Assembly: GCF_029224025.1 (NCBI RefSeq) | Contig: NZ_CP119392.1 | Location: 953,001-1,017,000 of the forward strand | Direction of reading: 5' to 3' | DNA length: 64,000 nucleotides | Source of the DNA: Rhodanobacter sp. AS-Z3 | GTDB taxonomy: Bacteria > Pseudomonadota > Gammaproteobacteria > Xanthomonadales > Rhodanobacteraceae | Shown: positions 1 to 8,803 of the stretch, piece by piece | Numbering within the stretch: position 1 is the stretch's first letter | Layout of the letters: each line of letters opens with the position of its first letter | The notes under the pieces: model-generated | What the model saw: only the letters and a program-made list of their open reading frames with translations | What the model was told of the DNA's origin: nothing | Databases searched by the model: none | Position numbers and translations under genes: made by a program

Positions 1-1
1 C

Positions 2-484
2 CAGTTTCAGCTTGTCGCGGCGATGAATCCGTGTCCCTGTGGTTATGCCGGCAGCCCGCGTTGCCAGTGCACGCCGGATCAGATCCAGCGCTATCGCTCG
101 CGCATTTCCGGTCCGCTGCTGGATCGCATCGATCTGTGCGTGGAAGTGCCGCCGGTGCCGCTGGCGGATCTGGGCGCGCCACGTGGCGAACGCGATGAGG
201 ACTCGGCTACGGTGCGCACGCGCGTGCTGAAGGCGCGTCGCCAATCGCTGATGCGGGCGGGCCGGCCGAACGCGGAAATCAGTACCCGCGAGCTCGAACG
301 CGATTGTGCGCTGGGCGCGCCCGAACGCCGCTGGTTCGAAGGTGCGTTGGAGCGGCTCGGTCTGTCTGCGCGTGCCTACCATCGCGTACTGCGGGTGGCG
401 CGCACGATCGCCGATCTGGACGGTGGCGCGGCCTTGCTGGAGCGCGAGCACCTGGCCGAAGCATTGCAATACCGGCGCTTCTGA
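2..484 (+). CDS. comM: ComM/YifB Mg-chelatase-like AAA ATPase, C-terminal part
   Basis: This is the 3' end of a gene whose start lies left of the window; the frame is open from base 2. The visible 160 residues contain the MNPCPCG motif followed by a second CxC (GSPRCQC), then a helical C-terminal domain typical of the Mg-chelatase C-terminal region of ComM/YifB. Family members are AAA+ hexameric helicases that promote branch migration during natural transformation. The Walker A and B motifs are outside the window. The call is firm at family level; the role in transformation here is inferred from the family. Confidence 0.9.
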   Translation, partial: QFQLVAAMNPCPCGYAGSPRCQCTPDQIQRYRSRISGPLLDRIDLCVEVPPVPLADLGAPRGERDEDSATVRTRVLKARRQSLMRAGRPNAEISTRELERDCALGAPERRWFEGALERLGLSARAYHRVLRVARTIADLDGGAALLEREHLAEALQYRRF

Positions 485-562
485 GCAGCTTGCGCATCCG
501 CGCCGCTGGACGTGTCCTGCCGCGCATGTTCCGATAGCGCCCGGATCTTCCCAAGGACTGCG

Positions 563-2350
563 ATGACTATCGAGCTCAGCCTGATGCTTGCCGGCATGCT
601 GGTGATCGGCTTTCTGGCGCAATGGCTGGCGTGGCGGGTGCGGCTGCCGGCGATCGTGTTCCTGTTGCTGGCCGGCATTCTGCTGGGTCCGGTCAGCGGC
701 GTGCTGGACCCGGACAAGCTGCTCGGCAACCTGCTGTTCCCTGCGGTTTCGCTGGCAGTGGCCTTGATTCTGTTCGAAGGCAGCCTGACCTTGCGCTTTC
801 ATGAGCTGCCGGGCATCGGCAAGGCGGTGCGCGGGCTGATCACCTATGGCGCGGTAGCTACGGTGTTGCTGCTGGCGCTGGCAGCGCATCTGGTGGCCGG
901 CCTGAGCTGGTCGATCGCACTATTGTTCGGTGCGCTGGCGTGCGTGACCGGCCCGACGGTGATTGCGCCGATGCTGCGCACATTGCGTCCGAACGCCCGC
1001 ATCGCCAACACCTTGCGATGGGAAGGCATCGTGATCGATCCGCTGGGCGCACTGTTCGCCGTGCTGATTTATGAGGCGATCATCTCGCGGCAGGAAGGTC
1101 ATACCATCGGTATTTTCGTGGCCACCATCGGCAGCGGCGTGGTGATCGGCGCGCTGTCGGCCTGGATGATGGCGGCGTTCCTTCGGCGTCAGATGATTCC
1201 CGAATATCTGCAGAATTACGCGGTGCTCGCCTCGGTGCTGCTGGCCTTCAGTGTTTCCAATGCATTCACCCACGAGTCGGGCCTGCTGGCGGTGACCATC
1301 ATGGGTATTGCACTGGGCAACCTGCGTGGTGTGCATATCGACGACATTCTCGACTTCAAGGAAAGCCTGACCACGCTGCTGGTGTCGATGCTGTTCATCC
1401 TGCTGGCCGCCCGACTGCATTGGCCGTTGCCGAACGGCATGCTTGGTGCCGGCATTGCCTTGTTCGTGATCGCGCAACTACTGGTACGGCCGGTGACCGT
1501 GGCGTTCGCCACGTTCGGTAGCGGGTTGAACTGGCGCGAGCGCGCGTTGATCGGCTGGGTGGCGCCGCGTGGCATCGTGGCGGCATCGGTGTCGGCACTG
1601 TTTGCGCTGCGGCTGGACGTGATGGGTGTGCCCGGCGCCGATGCACTGGTGCCACTGGTATTCACCCTGATCATCGGCACCGTGGTGTTCCAGAGTGCGA
1701 CCGCGCGCCCGTTGGCGTTGTGGCTGAAGGTGGCTGAGCCGGAGCCGCGCGGCGTGCTGATCTTCGGTTCCGATGTGGTGGCTCGCGCGATCGGCAAGGC
1801 ACTGGACGAGGCCGAGTTTCACGTGGTGCTGGCTGACGATGACTGGGACGGCATCCGGCTCGCCCGGATGGAAGGGCGCAATACATTCTTCGGCAATCCG
1901 GCCTCGCCGCATGCCGAGCTTCACCTGGATCTCACCGGCATTGGCCGCCTGTTGGCGGTATCCACCCACCGCGAACGCAATTCGTTGGCATGCGTGCATT
2001 ACCGGCAGGAGTTCGGGCGTGAGAAGGTCTATCGCCTGCGCAATCTGACCCCGCAGGAAAACACCGACCGTGCCGCCCTCGCCGGCAACCTGCTGGCGCC
2101 GCCGCTGTTCGACGAAACGATGACCCATGGTCGTTTTGCCGAAATGCTCGGGCAGGGCTGGCGAATCAAGTCGACCAAGCTCAGCGCTACCTTCGACTGG
2201 CCGCACTTCATCGATCAGTACGGCTCCAATACGGTATTGATGTTCGGGGTGGAGGAGAAGGGCACGTTACGGGTCGCCTCGGCCAAGCGCGAACTGGAAC
2301 CCAAGGCGGGCTGGACGGTGATTGCATTGGTGCCGCCGGCCAGTAGCTAG
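563..2350 (+). CDS. CPA1-type Na+/H+ antiporter with C-terminal TrkA-N-like domain
   Basis: A 595-residue inner-membrane protein. The first ~390 residues form about 12 hydrophobic segments, with the PRGIVAASVSALFA motif of the NhaP/YjeH-like CPA1 cation:proton antiporters. Residues ~400-595 are soluble and start with a GVLIFGSDVVARAIG Rossmann-like stretch, suggesting an RCK/TrkA-N nucleotide-sensing domain. It probably exchanges Na+ or K+ for H+ and is gated by a nucleotide. The ATG at 563 is chosen because AAGGA lies about 6 bases upstream and the protein then begins directly with a membrane helix; an in-frame ATG at 512 gives an unlikely leader. Ion specificity cannot be read from sequence. 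Confidence 0.85.
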   Translation: MTIELSLMLAGMLVIGFLAQWLAWRVRLPAIVFLLLAGILLGPVSGVLDPDKLLGNLLFPAVSLAVALILFEGSLTLRFHELPGIGKAVRGLITYGAVATVLLLALAAHLVAGLSWSIALLFGALACVTGPTVIAPMLRTLRPNARIANTLRWEGIVIDPLGALFAVLIYEAIISRQEGHTIGIFVATIGSGVVIGALSAWMMAAFLRRQMIPEYLQNYAVLASVLLAFSVSNAFTHESGLLAVTIMGIALGNLRGVHIDDILDFKESLTTLLVSMLFILLAARLHWPLPNGMLGAGIALFVIAQLLVRPVTVAFATFGSGLNWRERALIGWVAPRGIVAASVSALFALRLDVMGVPGADALVPLVFTLIIGTVVFQSATARPLALWLKVAEPEPRGVLIFGSDVVARAIGKALDEAEFHVVLADDDWDGIRLARMEGRNTFFGNPASPHAELHLDLTGIGRLLAVSTHRERNSLACVHYRQEFGREKVYRLRNLTPQENTDRAALAGNLLAPPLFDETMTHGRFAEMLGQGWRIKSTKLSATFDWPHFIDQYGSNTVLMFGVEEKGTLRVASAKRELEPKAGWTVIALVPPASS

Positions 2351-2484
2351 CCACCATTCCACATGCCAACGGTCATCGTGGGTTTGAGGGCTGTTCCCGG
2401 TATATTCGCTGGCTATTTCTCGGCATGGCTGCAAGTTGTCGTCGAGCCGTTTCCACTCATGAAGTCCCCCGGATATCTTCACCC

Positions 2485-3321
2485 ATGAACACCACCACCG
2501 CGTCATTGCCGGAAGCCCCTGTACAGCACGGCAGTATCGCCTGCGTCGGTCTGGGCATGACCCTGGGATCGCATCTTTCGCCGCTCGCCCGCAGCTACAT
2601 CGAACAGGCTGACGTGGTCTTTGCGGCGCTTTCGGATGCCATCGTGGAGATGTGGCTGGAACGCATGCATCCGGACGTGCGTAGCCTGCAGCCTTACTAC
2701 GGCAAGGGTGATAAATCCCGCGCGGTTACCTATCGCGAATGGGTTGATGTGATGATGGTCGAAGTGCGTGCGGGCAAGAAAGTTTGCGCGGCGTTCTATG
2801 GCCATCCGGGCATTTTCGCGTGGTCGCCGCATGAGGTGATCAAGGTGGCCCGCGAGGAAGGTTTTCAGGCGCATATGGAGCCTGGAATTTCCGCCGAGGA
2901 TTGCCTGTATGCGGACCTCGGCATCGATCCCGGCCGACGCGGCTGCCAGCACTACGAGGCCAGCCAGTTGCTGTTTTGCGAGACCCGCCTCAATCCCGGT
3001 GCCTACCTGGTGTTGTGGCAAGTGGGCCTGGTCGGCGATCGTTCGATGAAGCGCTTCGCCACCGGCCCGGAATACCGTCAGGTGCTGGTGGATGTGCTGG
3101 CTGACGACTACCCGCTGGATCACGAGTTGATCATCTATCGTGGCGCGACGTTGCCGATCGAACAGCCACGCATTCGTCGGGTGCTGCTGCGTGACCTTCC
3201 GGAAACACCCGTGACGGCCGAAGAGACTGTGGTACTGCCGCCCGCCGCGCCGCTGCTGGTCAACCATGCCGTACGGAAGCGCCTGGCCGCTCTGGACCGG
3301 GCCGCCGCAACCCCGACATAG
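2485..3321 (+). CDS. SonM-like split borosin peptide alpha-N-methyltransferase
   Basis: A 278-residue SAM-dependent methyltransferase of the tetrapyrrole-methylase fold. Instead of a corrin or siroheme enzyme it reads like Shewanella SonM, the stand-alone backbone N-methyltransferase of split borosins. Shared blocks are ACVGLGMTLGSHLSPLARSY (19-38), the catalytic Tyr/Arg/Tyr region YYGKGDKSRAVTY (71-83), AAFYGHPGIFAWSP (102-115), EPGISAEDCLYADLGIDPG (132-150) and LDHELIIYRG. No corrinoid or heme genes are nearby; a small precursor-like gene follows 170 bases downstream. The predicted role is iterative methylation of amide nitrogens in that peptide. The ATG at 2485 fits the SonM N-terminus; an upstream ATG at 2425 would add 20 unlike residues. 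No strong ribosome binding site is visible. The family call comes from remembered sequences, not a search. Confidence 0.85.
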   Translation: MNTTTASLPEAPVQHGSIACVGLGMTLGSHLSPLARSYIEQADVVFAALSDAIVEMWLERMHPDVRSLQPYYGKGDKSRAVTYREWVDVMMVEVRAGKKVCAAFYGHPGIFAWSPHEVIKVAREEGFQAHMEPGISAEDCLYADLGIDPGRRGCQHYEASQLLFCETRLNPGAYLVLWQVGLVGDRSMKRFATGPEYRQVLVDVLADDYPLDHELIIYRGATLPIEQPRIRRVLLRDLPETPVTAEETVVLPPAAPLLVNHAVRKRLAALDRAAATPT

Positions 3322-3401
3322 TAGCTTGGAACAGCGCTGCGTCATGGTGATCGGTGTTAGCCTGTGGAGCGGGGTCGGGGGACGTTGTCGCACAGTGAAA
3401 A

Positions 3402-3418
3402 GCCAGGCAGTGCCTGGC
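3402..3418. promoter_or_regulatory. Perfect palindrome between methyltransferase and precursor genes
   Basis: GCCAGGCA-G-TGCCTGGC is a perfect 8+8 inverted repeat in the 170-base gap, 74 bases before the precursor start codon. It could be a protein operator, or in RNA a GCCAGG/CCTGGC stem with a five-base loop that separates expression of enzyme and precursor. No T-run follows, so a simple intrinsic terminator is unlikely. Function is inferred only from symmetry and position. Confidence 0.4.
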
Positions 3419-3491
3419 GCAACCGCGACGGTGTGCTGAGCGCTTTCCGTGATGGGTTGTCATTCATTCACACGAAAAATCAGGGTAAATC

Positions 3492-3791
3492 ATGTCCAAT
3501 ACGATCGAATTGCTGGAGACCATCGGGCGGGACGCATCCTTGCGTCGGGCTTCCCGGGAGAACCTCATGCATGCCTTGGGTTCGATGGACGCCAGCGTCA
3601 GCATGAAGCTGGCCGCCGCCTCGGGTGACAGGAGCCATCTCGCGCAGGAGCTTGGTGCCCGGATCAATCTCGCCGCGCAGGTCAACCACAATCCTGGTCA
3701 GGGTGGTTGCGATCCCGCTGACGACGAGATGGAAAATGAGCCCGGTGGCGAGGATGGCGAAGCGGACGGCCCGGATACTGGGGAGCATTAG
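3492..3791 (+). CDS. SonA-like split borosin precursor peptide
   Basis: A 99-residue protein without signal peptide or membrane segment. Residues 1-56 are predicted helical (IELLETIGRDASLRRA..., then MHALGSMDASVSMKLAAASG, then DRSHLAQELGAR) and match the small helical borosin-binding domain of SonA, whose opening FFTQLGQDAQL resembles LLETIGRDASL here. A short hydrophobic segment INLAAQV (58-64) followed by NHNPGQGG is the best candidate core. It is followed by a Gly/Asp/Glu-rich acidic tail (about 75-99) that SonA lacks. AGGGT lies 5 bases upstream of the ATG. The downstream GGDEF gene starts about 15 bases after the stop, implying co-transcription. The similarity is short, so the assignment rests mainly on synteny with the methyltransferase. 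Confidence 0.75.
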   Translation: MSNTIELLETIGRDASLRRASRENLMHALGSMDASVSMKLAAASGDRSHLAQELGARINLAAQVNHNPGQGGCDPADDEMENEPGGEDGEADGPDTGEH

Positions 3792-3806
3792 CCCGGAGAT
3801 GATGTG

Positions 3807-5618
3807 ATGGCATGCGGCAAGTTGGTCTGCATGACAGCGGTTGTCGTTTTGGCAGCCGTGCTGTCTTGCGCGAACTTGATGGCGTCCAGCCTGCCTGAGA
3901 GCCAGCCTTCGGCTGCCGTGATGCTGGGCCAGGCTGAAGCGGCATGGCCGGGCAAGCCGGCACAATTCCAGGTTCTTGTCGCGAAGCTGCATTTGCACGA
4001 GAAGCAGCTGACGGCGCAGCAGCGTTGGCACCTGCAGCTGCTGGACACATGGCCGCCCACGTTCGATGGCAAGTACGCCAGCGTGGAGGCTGCTCTGGTC
4101 GACATCATCGACCACTCCGGCGACAAGGCGCTTGCCGTGCGGGCACAGGCCGCCTTGTTGCGCGGCAAATTCTTCAGTCGACACTATGTCGAAGCCTATG
4201 CGCTGGCCAATGCCTTGATGGTCGAACTTCCGACAGTCACTGACCCGACCGCGCGCATGGAGGCGATGTATCAAATCATCCTCATGTTGAACCGGACGGC
4301 CGTGGGGCAATACGACCTGGCGCTGCAGTATGCGCGTCAGATGAAGTCCGAGCTGCCCTCGCCGAAGGCTCAGTGCTTCGGCAGTGCGCTTGAGGTGCAG
4401 TCTTTACTGTATGGCGACAAGGTGACCTCAGGCAGCCCCGAATTTCAACATGCGATTGATGTGTGCCTTGCTGCCGGCGTACCCGAGCAAGTGGTTCCGT
4501 TGCGCCTGGATCTGGCCAGCGAGTTGATTTTTGAAGGCCATGCCAGTCGCGCGATTACCTTGCTGCAACGGATTGCTCCCGATGTCCGTAAGACACGCTA
4601 CACCGCGTATCTTGCGTCCTTGCCCGTCACCCTGGCGCAGGCCTATTTGAGTCGCGGTGATGCCGCCAAGGCACGAGAATACGCACTGGCCAGCATTGCC
4701 GTAACAGGCGCGGATAGCCCGCTATGGACCCTGCCGGCCGCTTACAAAGTGTTGTACGAGGCTGAGAAGATGAGCGGTAATGACACCGCCGCACTGACTT
4801 ATTACGAGAAGTATGTAGCCCAGGAGACGGCGGCGTTGGATGATGCCAAGGCCAGTGCACTGGCCTATCAGATGGTCAGGCAGCAGGTTGAAGCGAAGAA
4901 GGTGAAGCTGGATGCGTTGAGCAAGCAGAACAGCATTCTTCAGTTGCGTCAGGCGCTGACCAGTCAGGCGCAGAGAACCAGCCAGCTGTTCATCGTGCTG
5001 CTGCTGGTCGTGCTGGCTTTCATCACTTTGGCGATGGTGTGGCTGAGGCGCTCCCAACTGCGCTTCCGGAACATGGCGCGTCATGATGGATTGACCGGGG
5101 CGTTCAACCGCGAGCACTTCTTCGAGGAGGCCCGTGGCACGTTGCGACGGCTCAGCAAGACAAAAACCAGTGTCTGCCTGGTCGTGCTGGATCTGGATCA
5201 CTTCAAGCTGGTCAACGACACCTACGGCCACGCCGCTGGCGACGTGGTCTTGCGACATGCCGTGGCTGCTTGTCAGGGAGAACTGCGCGGCTCGGACGTG
5301 TTTGGCCGTCTGGGTGGTGAGGAGTTCGGCCTGCTGATGCCGGGATGCTCACGTGAGCAAGGCGTTGAGATTGCCACGCGCATTCGGCTTGCGTTGGCAG
5401 CGATGCCGATGGTGCTGGATTCGGATAGCACTATCCACGTATCGGCGAGCTTCGGGCTGGTCTGCAGTCCCTGTTCCGAACTCACGTTGCATCAATTGTT
5501 GAGGCAAGCCGATCTGGCGCTCTATCGCGCCAAGGAATCGGGTCGCAATCGCGTGGATGTGAGTGCCGATGCGTCCACGCGGGCTCAGGCCGACGAGGGT
5601 CTTGCTACCCACGCATGA
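3807..5618 (+). CDS. Membrane diguanylate cyclase with periplasmic TPR-like sensor domain
   Basis: A 603-residue protein. It has a Sec signal peptide (~1-25), a long helical-repeat (TPR-like) periplasmic region (~40-345), a coiled coil rich in Gln and Lys (~350-390), one membrane helix (~391-412) and a cytoplasmic GGDEF domain (~430-580). The active-site motif is GGEEF (503-507), with metal-binding LDLDHFKLVND upstream and an inhibitory RxxD site (RGSD, 494-497) exactly five residues before it. An active, product-inhibited c-di-GMP synthase is therefore predicted. GGAG precedes both the GTG at 3804 and the ATG at 3807; the ATG has the better spacing. It starts ~15 bases after the precursor gene, so it probably belongs to the borosin transcript; what it senses is unknown. 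Confidence 0.85.
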   Translation: MACGKLVCMTAVVVLAAVLSCANLMASSLPESQPSAAVMLGQAEAAWPGKPAQFQVLVAKLHLHEKQLTAQQRWHLQLLDTWPPTFDGKYASVEAALVDIIDHSGDKALAVRAQAALLRGKFFSRHYVEAYALANALMVELPTVTDPTARMEAMYQIILMLNRTAVGQYDLALQYARQMKSELPSPKAQCFGSALEVQSLLYGDKVTSGSPEFQHAIDVCLAAGVPEQVVPLRLDLASELIFEGHASRAITLLQRIAPDVRKTRYTAYLASLPVTLAQAYLSRGDAAKAREYALASIAVTGADSPLWTLPAAYKVLYEAEKMSGNDTAALTYYEKYVAQETAALDDAKASALAYQMVRQQVEAKKVKLDALSKQNSILQLRQALTSQAQRTSQLFIVLLLVVLAFITLAMVWLRRSQLRFRNMARHDGLTGAFNREHFFEEARGTLRRLSKTKTSVCLVVLDLDHFKLVNDTYGHAAGDVVLRHAVAACQGELRGSDVFGRLGGEEFGLLMPGCSREQGVEIATRIRLALAAMPMVLDSDSTIHVSASFGLVCSPCSELTLHQLLRQADLALYRAKESGRNRVDVSADASTRAQADEGLATHA

Positions 5619-5816
5619 TGCAGCAGGGTTTTCGCCCAAGCTGAAGGTTGCGGGACGGCGCATCAGCGAGCTACAGAAGTCCATCGCAGTGGCGTTGCCG
5701 TTCGTGCAGTCTTTCGAGGTAAACGCAACGAAGCGACGCGCTGATCTTCGCTGAAATGAAGATCGGTGCGCCGCTCCGCAGCAGTTCTTTTCAGTCCGGG
5801 GTGAACACTTGCGTGC

Positions 5817-7115
5817 TTACGCCGCCGCCGTCTGCTTGAACTGCTCTTCCTCGGTCGAACCCGTCAATGCGGTGGTCGAAGACTGGCCCTGCTGGATCGC
5901 CTGGGTCACCGCATCGAAGTAACCGGTGCCCACTTCGCGCTGATGCTTCACCGCGGTGAAGCCACGGTCCGCGGCGGCGAATTCCTTTTCCTGCAGCTCG
6001 ACGAACGCGCTCATCTGGCGGCGTGCATAACCATGTGCCAGGTCGAACATGCCGTAGTTGAGGCTGTGGAAGCCGGCCAGCGTGATGAACTGGAACTTGT
6101 AACCCATCGCGCCCAGTTCCTTCTGGAAACTGGCGATGGTGGCGTCGTCCAGGTTCTTCTTCCAGTTGAAGCTGGGTGAACAGTTGTACGCGAGCATCTT
6201 GCCGGGGAATTTCGCGTGGATCGCTTCGGCGAAACGGCGCGCGTCGTCGAGGTTCGGTTTGCTGGTTTCGCACCAGATCAGGTCGGCGTACGGCGCGTAG
6301 GCCAGGCCGCGGCTGATCGCCTGATCCAGGCCGGGCTTGACCCGGTAGAAGCCTTCGACGGTGCGCTCGCCGGTGATGAACGCCTTGTCGTTGTCGTCGA
6401 TGTCCGAGGTGAGCAAGTCAGCGGCGTCCGCATCGGTGCGCGCCACCAGCAGGGTCGGCACGCCGGCAACGTCGGCGGCGAGGCGCGCGGCGTTCAACTT
6501 GTCGACTGCTTCGCGGGTCGGCACCAGCACCTTGCCGCCCATGTGGCCGCACTTCTTCACCGAGGCCAGCTGATCTTCAAAATGCACGCCGGCAGCGCCG
6601 GCTTCGATCATCGCCTTCATCAACTCGAATGCATTCAGCACGCCGCCGAAACCGGCCTCGGCGTCGGCCACGATTGGCACCAGCCAGTCGATGTCGTTGT
6701 TGCCTTCGGCGTGATGCAACTGGTCGGCGCGCAGCAAGGTGTTGTTGATCCGCTTGACCACCAGCGGCACCGAGTTGGCCGGGTACAACGACTGGTCCGG
6801 ATACATCTCGCCGGCCACGTTCGCATCGGCGGCGACCTGCCAGCCGCTGAGGTAGATCGCCTGCAAACCGGCCTTGACCTGCTGCATCGCCTGGTTGCCG
6901 GTGAGTGCGCCCAACGCGTTGACGAAGTCTTCCTTGTGCAGCGACTTCCACAGCCGCTCGGCGCCGCGGCGGGCCAGCGAATGCTCCACCTGCACGGTGC
7001 CGCGCAAGCGCACCACGTCCTCGGCGGAGTAGTTGCGCTGCACGCCGGTCCAGCGCGGGTTGTTGTTCCAGTCCAGCTTGATCTGTTCAGCAGTTTGCAG
7101 GGCGGTGGTCTTCAT
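5817..7115 (-). CDS. aceA: Isocitrate lyase
   Basis: A 432-residue cytosolic enzyme that cleaves isocitrate to glyoxylate and succinate, the first step of the glyoxylate shunt. The signature [14 protein letters not shown] with the catalytic Cys is present, as are the metal/substrate segments [12 protein letters not shown] and [11 protein letters not shown]. Length matches the family. GGAG sits 7 bases before the ATG. It lies 51 bases downstream of aceB on the same strand, so the two form an aceB-aceA operon. The 198-base gap to the convergent GGDEF gene holds only a weak hairpin (5743-5764). Confidence 0.97.
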   Translation of the reverse strand: MKTTALQTAEQIKLDWNNNPRWTGVQRNYSAEDVVRLRGTVQVEHSLARRGAERLWKSLHKEDFVNALGALTGNQAMQQVKAGLQAIYLSGWQVAADANVAGEMYPDQSLYPANSVPLVVKRINNTLLRADQLHHAEGNNDIDWLVPIVADAEAGFGGVLNAFELMKAMIEAGAAGVHFEDQLASVKKCGHMGGKVLVPTREAVDKLNAARLAADVAGVPTLLVARTDADAADLLTSDIDDNDKAFITGERTVEGFYRVKPGLDQAISRGLAYAPYADLIWCETSKPNLDDARRFAEAIHAKFPGKMLAYNCSPSFNWKKNLDDATIASFQKELGAMGYKFQFITLAGFHSLNYGMFDLAHGYARRQMSAFVELQEKEFAAADRGFTAVKHQREVGTGYFDAVTQAIQQGQSSTTALTGSTEEEQFKQTAAA

Positions 7116-7166
7116 GGCGTGGCTCCGTAGGACGATGATTCGTGGCGATCGGATCTGAGGGATGGA

Positions 7167-8762
7167 TCAGGCGAGCTGGTCGTAGGCAGGCAGGGTGAGG
7201 AAGTCGCCGAGGACATCGGCGTGGGTCATCGCCGAAAGCAACTTGGCGGCGGCGTCGGCACGGGCGGCACCGGGATGCTGGCTGTCACGCAGGCGATGCG
7301 TATGCGTGGCCAGCGCGTGGTCAAACAATGCGAAGTCGATCGGGGCATGGTCGGGAAATTCGAGTTCACCGTGATGCAGCCACTGCCACAGTTGGGCGCG
7401 GGCAATCTCGGCGGTAGCGGCGTCCTCCATCAGGTGATGGATCGGCACGCAGCCCAGGCCGTCGAGCCACGCGGCGGTGTAACGCAGGCACACCTCGACG
7501 TTGTTGTCGAAACCGGCACGCGTGATGGTGCCGTTCGGTGCTGCCAGCAACTGTTCCCGACTCACTTGCACATCGTTGCGCAGCAGGGACAGTTGATTGG
7601 CGGACGGCATGTATTCGTCGAAGATCTGCTGTGCCACCGCCACCAGAGCCGGATGTGCCACCCAGGTGCCGTCGTGGCCGGCTTGTACCTCGCGCAGCTT
7701 GTCGGTGCGCACCTTGGCCAGTGCCGCTTCGTTGGCCGCGTCGTCACCCTTGATCGGAATCTGCGCGGCCATGCCGCCCATCGCGAACGCGCCGCGGCGA
7801 TGACAGGTCTGGATCAGCAGCTCCGAATACGCCTTCAGGAACGGTGCGGTCATCTGCACCTGACCACGTTCCGGCAGCAAGCGGTCGCGATGGCCGCGCA
7901 AGGTCTTCAGGTACGAGAAGATGTAATCCCAGCGGCCGCAGTTCAGGCCAACCGCGCGGCGACGCAGCGCATGCAGGATCTCGTGCATCTGGAACGCCGC
8001 TGGCAGCGTCTCGATCAGCACGGTGGCCTTCATCGTGCCGACCGGCAACTGCAGTTCCTCTTCGGCGGCTGCCATCACGGCGTCCCACAGCGCCGCTTCT
8101 TCCATCGCCTCGAGTTTCGGCAGATAGAAGTACGGGCCGCGATCCGCGCTGTGCAGCGCACGGGCGTTGTGGCTCACGAACAAGGCAAAGTCGACCAGCG
8201 CGCCGGACACCGGCTCGCCATCCACGCTGAAGAACTTGTCATGCAGGTGCCAGCCGCGCGGGCGCACCACCAGTACTGCCGGGTTCGCGCCGACGCGGTA
8301 CGACTTGCCCTCGGCCGAGGTGAAGTCGATCGAGCCATTCACCGCGTCGCGCAGATTGATCTGGCCGTCGAGTTGGTTGGCGAAGGTGGGCGCCGAGGAA
8401 TCTTCGAAATCGGCCATGAACACTTTCGAGCCGGAATTGAGCGCGTTGATGATCATCTTGCGTTCGACCGGGCCGGTGATCTCGACCCGTCGATCGCGCA
8501 GCGCTGCCGGGATGGTGGCGACGCTCCAGTCCGATTCGCGGATCGCCGTGGTGTCGGCACGGAAGTCGGGCAGGCCGCCAGCGTCATAACCCGCCTGGCG
8601 CTCACGTCGGGCCTGCAACAGGCGTTGACGGATCGGTTCAAAGCGGTCGTGCAGACGCGCCAGCAAGGCCAATGCGGCCGGGGTCAGGATGCTCTCGTAT
8701 CCGGTGCGGTCGGAGTGGATCTCGACGTTGCCGAGTTCGAGTTTTTCCTGCGGTACTGCCAT
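7167..8762 (-). CDS. aceB: Malate synthase A
   Basis: A 531-residue cytosolic malate synthase A, condensing glyoxylate with acetyl-CoA to malate. Family blocks seen include FMADFEDSSAPTF, VRPRGWHLHDKF, LIETLPAAFQMHEIL, NCGRWDYIFSYLKT and GMAAQIPIK. The length is that of the A isoform, not the ~720-residue G isoform. GGAG lies 7 bases before the ATG. It is the first gene of aceBA and is transcribed away from a LysR regulator across a 122-base AT-rich control region, which suggests regulation by that protein and by acetate or fatty-acid status. Confidence 0.97.
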   Translation of the reverse strand: MAVPQEKLELGNVEIHSDRTGYESILTPAALALLARLHDRFEPIRQRLLQARRERQAGYDAGGLPDFRADTTAIRESDWSVATIPAALRDRRVEITGPVERKMIINALNSGSKVFMADFEDSSAPTFANQLDGQINLRDAVNGSIDFTSAEGKSYRVGANPAVLVVRPRGWHLHDKFFSVDGEPVSGALVDFALFVSHNARALHSADRGPYFYLPKLEAMEEAALWDAVMAAAEEELQLPVGTMKATVLIETLPAAFQMHEILHALRRRAVGLNCGRWDYIFSYLKTLRGHRDRLLPERGQVQMTAPFLKAYSELLIQTCHRRGAFAMGGMAAQIPIKGDDAANEAALAKVRTDKLREVQAGHDGTWVAHPALVAVAQQIFDEYMPSANQLSLLRNDVQVSREQLLAAPNGTITRAGFDNNVEVCLRYTAAWLDGLGCVPIHHLMEDAATAEIARAQLWQWLHHGELEFPDHAPIDFALFDHALATHTHRLRDSQHPGAARADAAAKLLSAMTHADVLGDFLTLPAYDQLA

Positions 8763-8803
8763 GGCGTTGCTCCGGGTCGGGAATGACTCGAAGCTAGGCA
8801 GAA

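Noticed and set aside
2485..3321. Cobalamin or siroheme methyltransferase
   Set aside because: The fold is shared, but the motif details follow SonM and there are no corrin or heme pathway genes nearby.
3492..3791. Nif11-type RiPP leader peptide
   Set aside because: Length and helices are similar, but no double-Gly cleavage motif of the Nif11 kind precedes a Cys-rich core, and the neighbour is a borosin-type enzyme rather than a lanthipeptide or radical SAM enzyme.
5743..5764. Hairpin GATCTTC/GAAGATC as terminator of the GGDEF gene
   Set aside because: The stem is weak, the loop long and no T-run follows, so it is not listed as a terminator.
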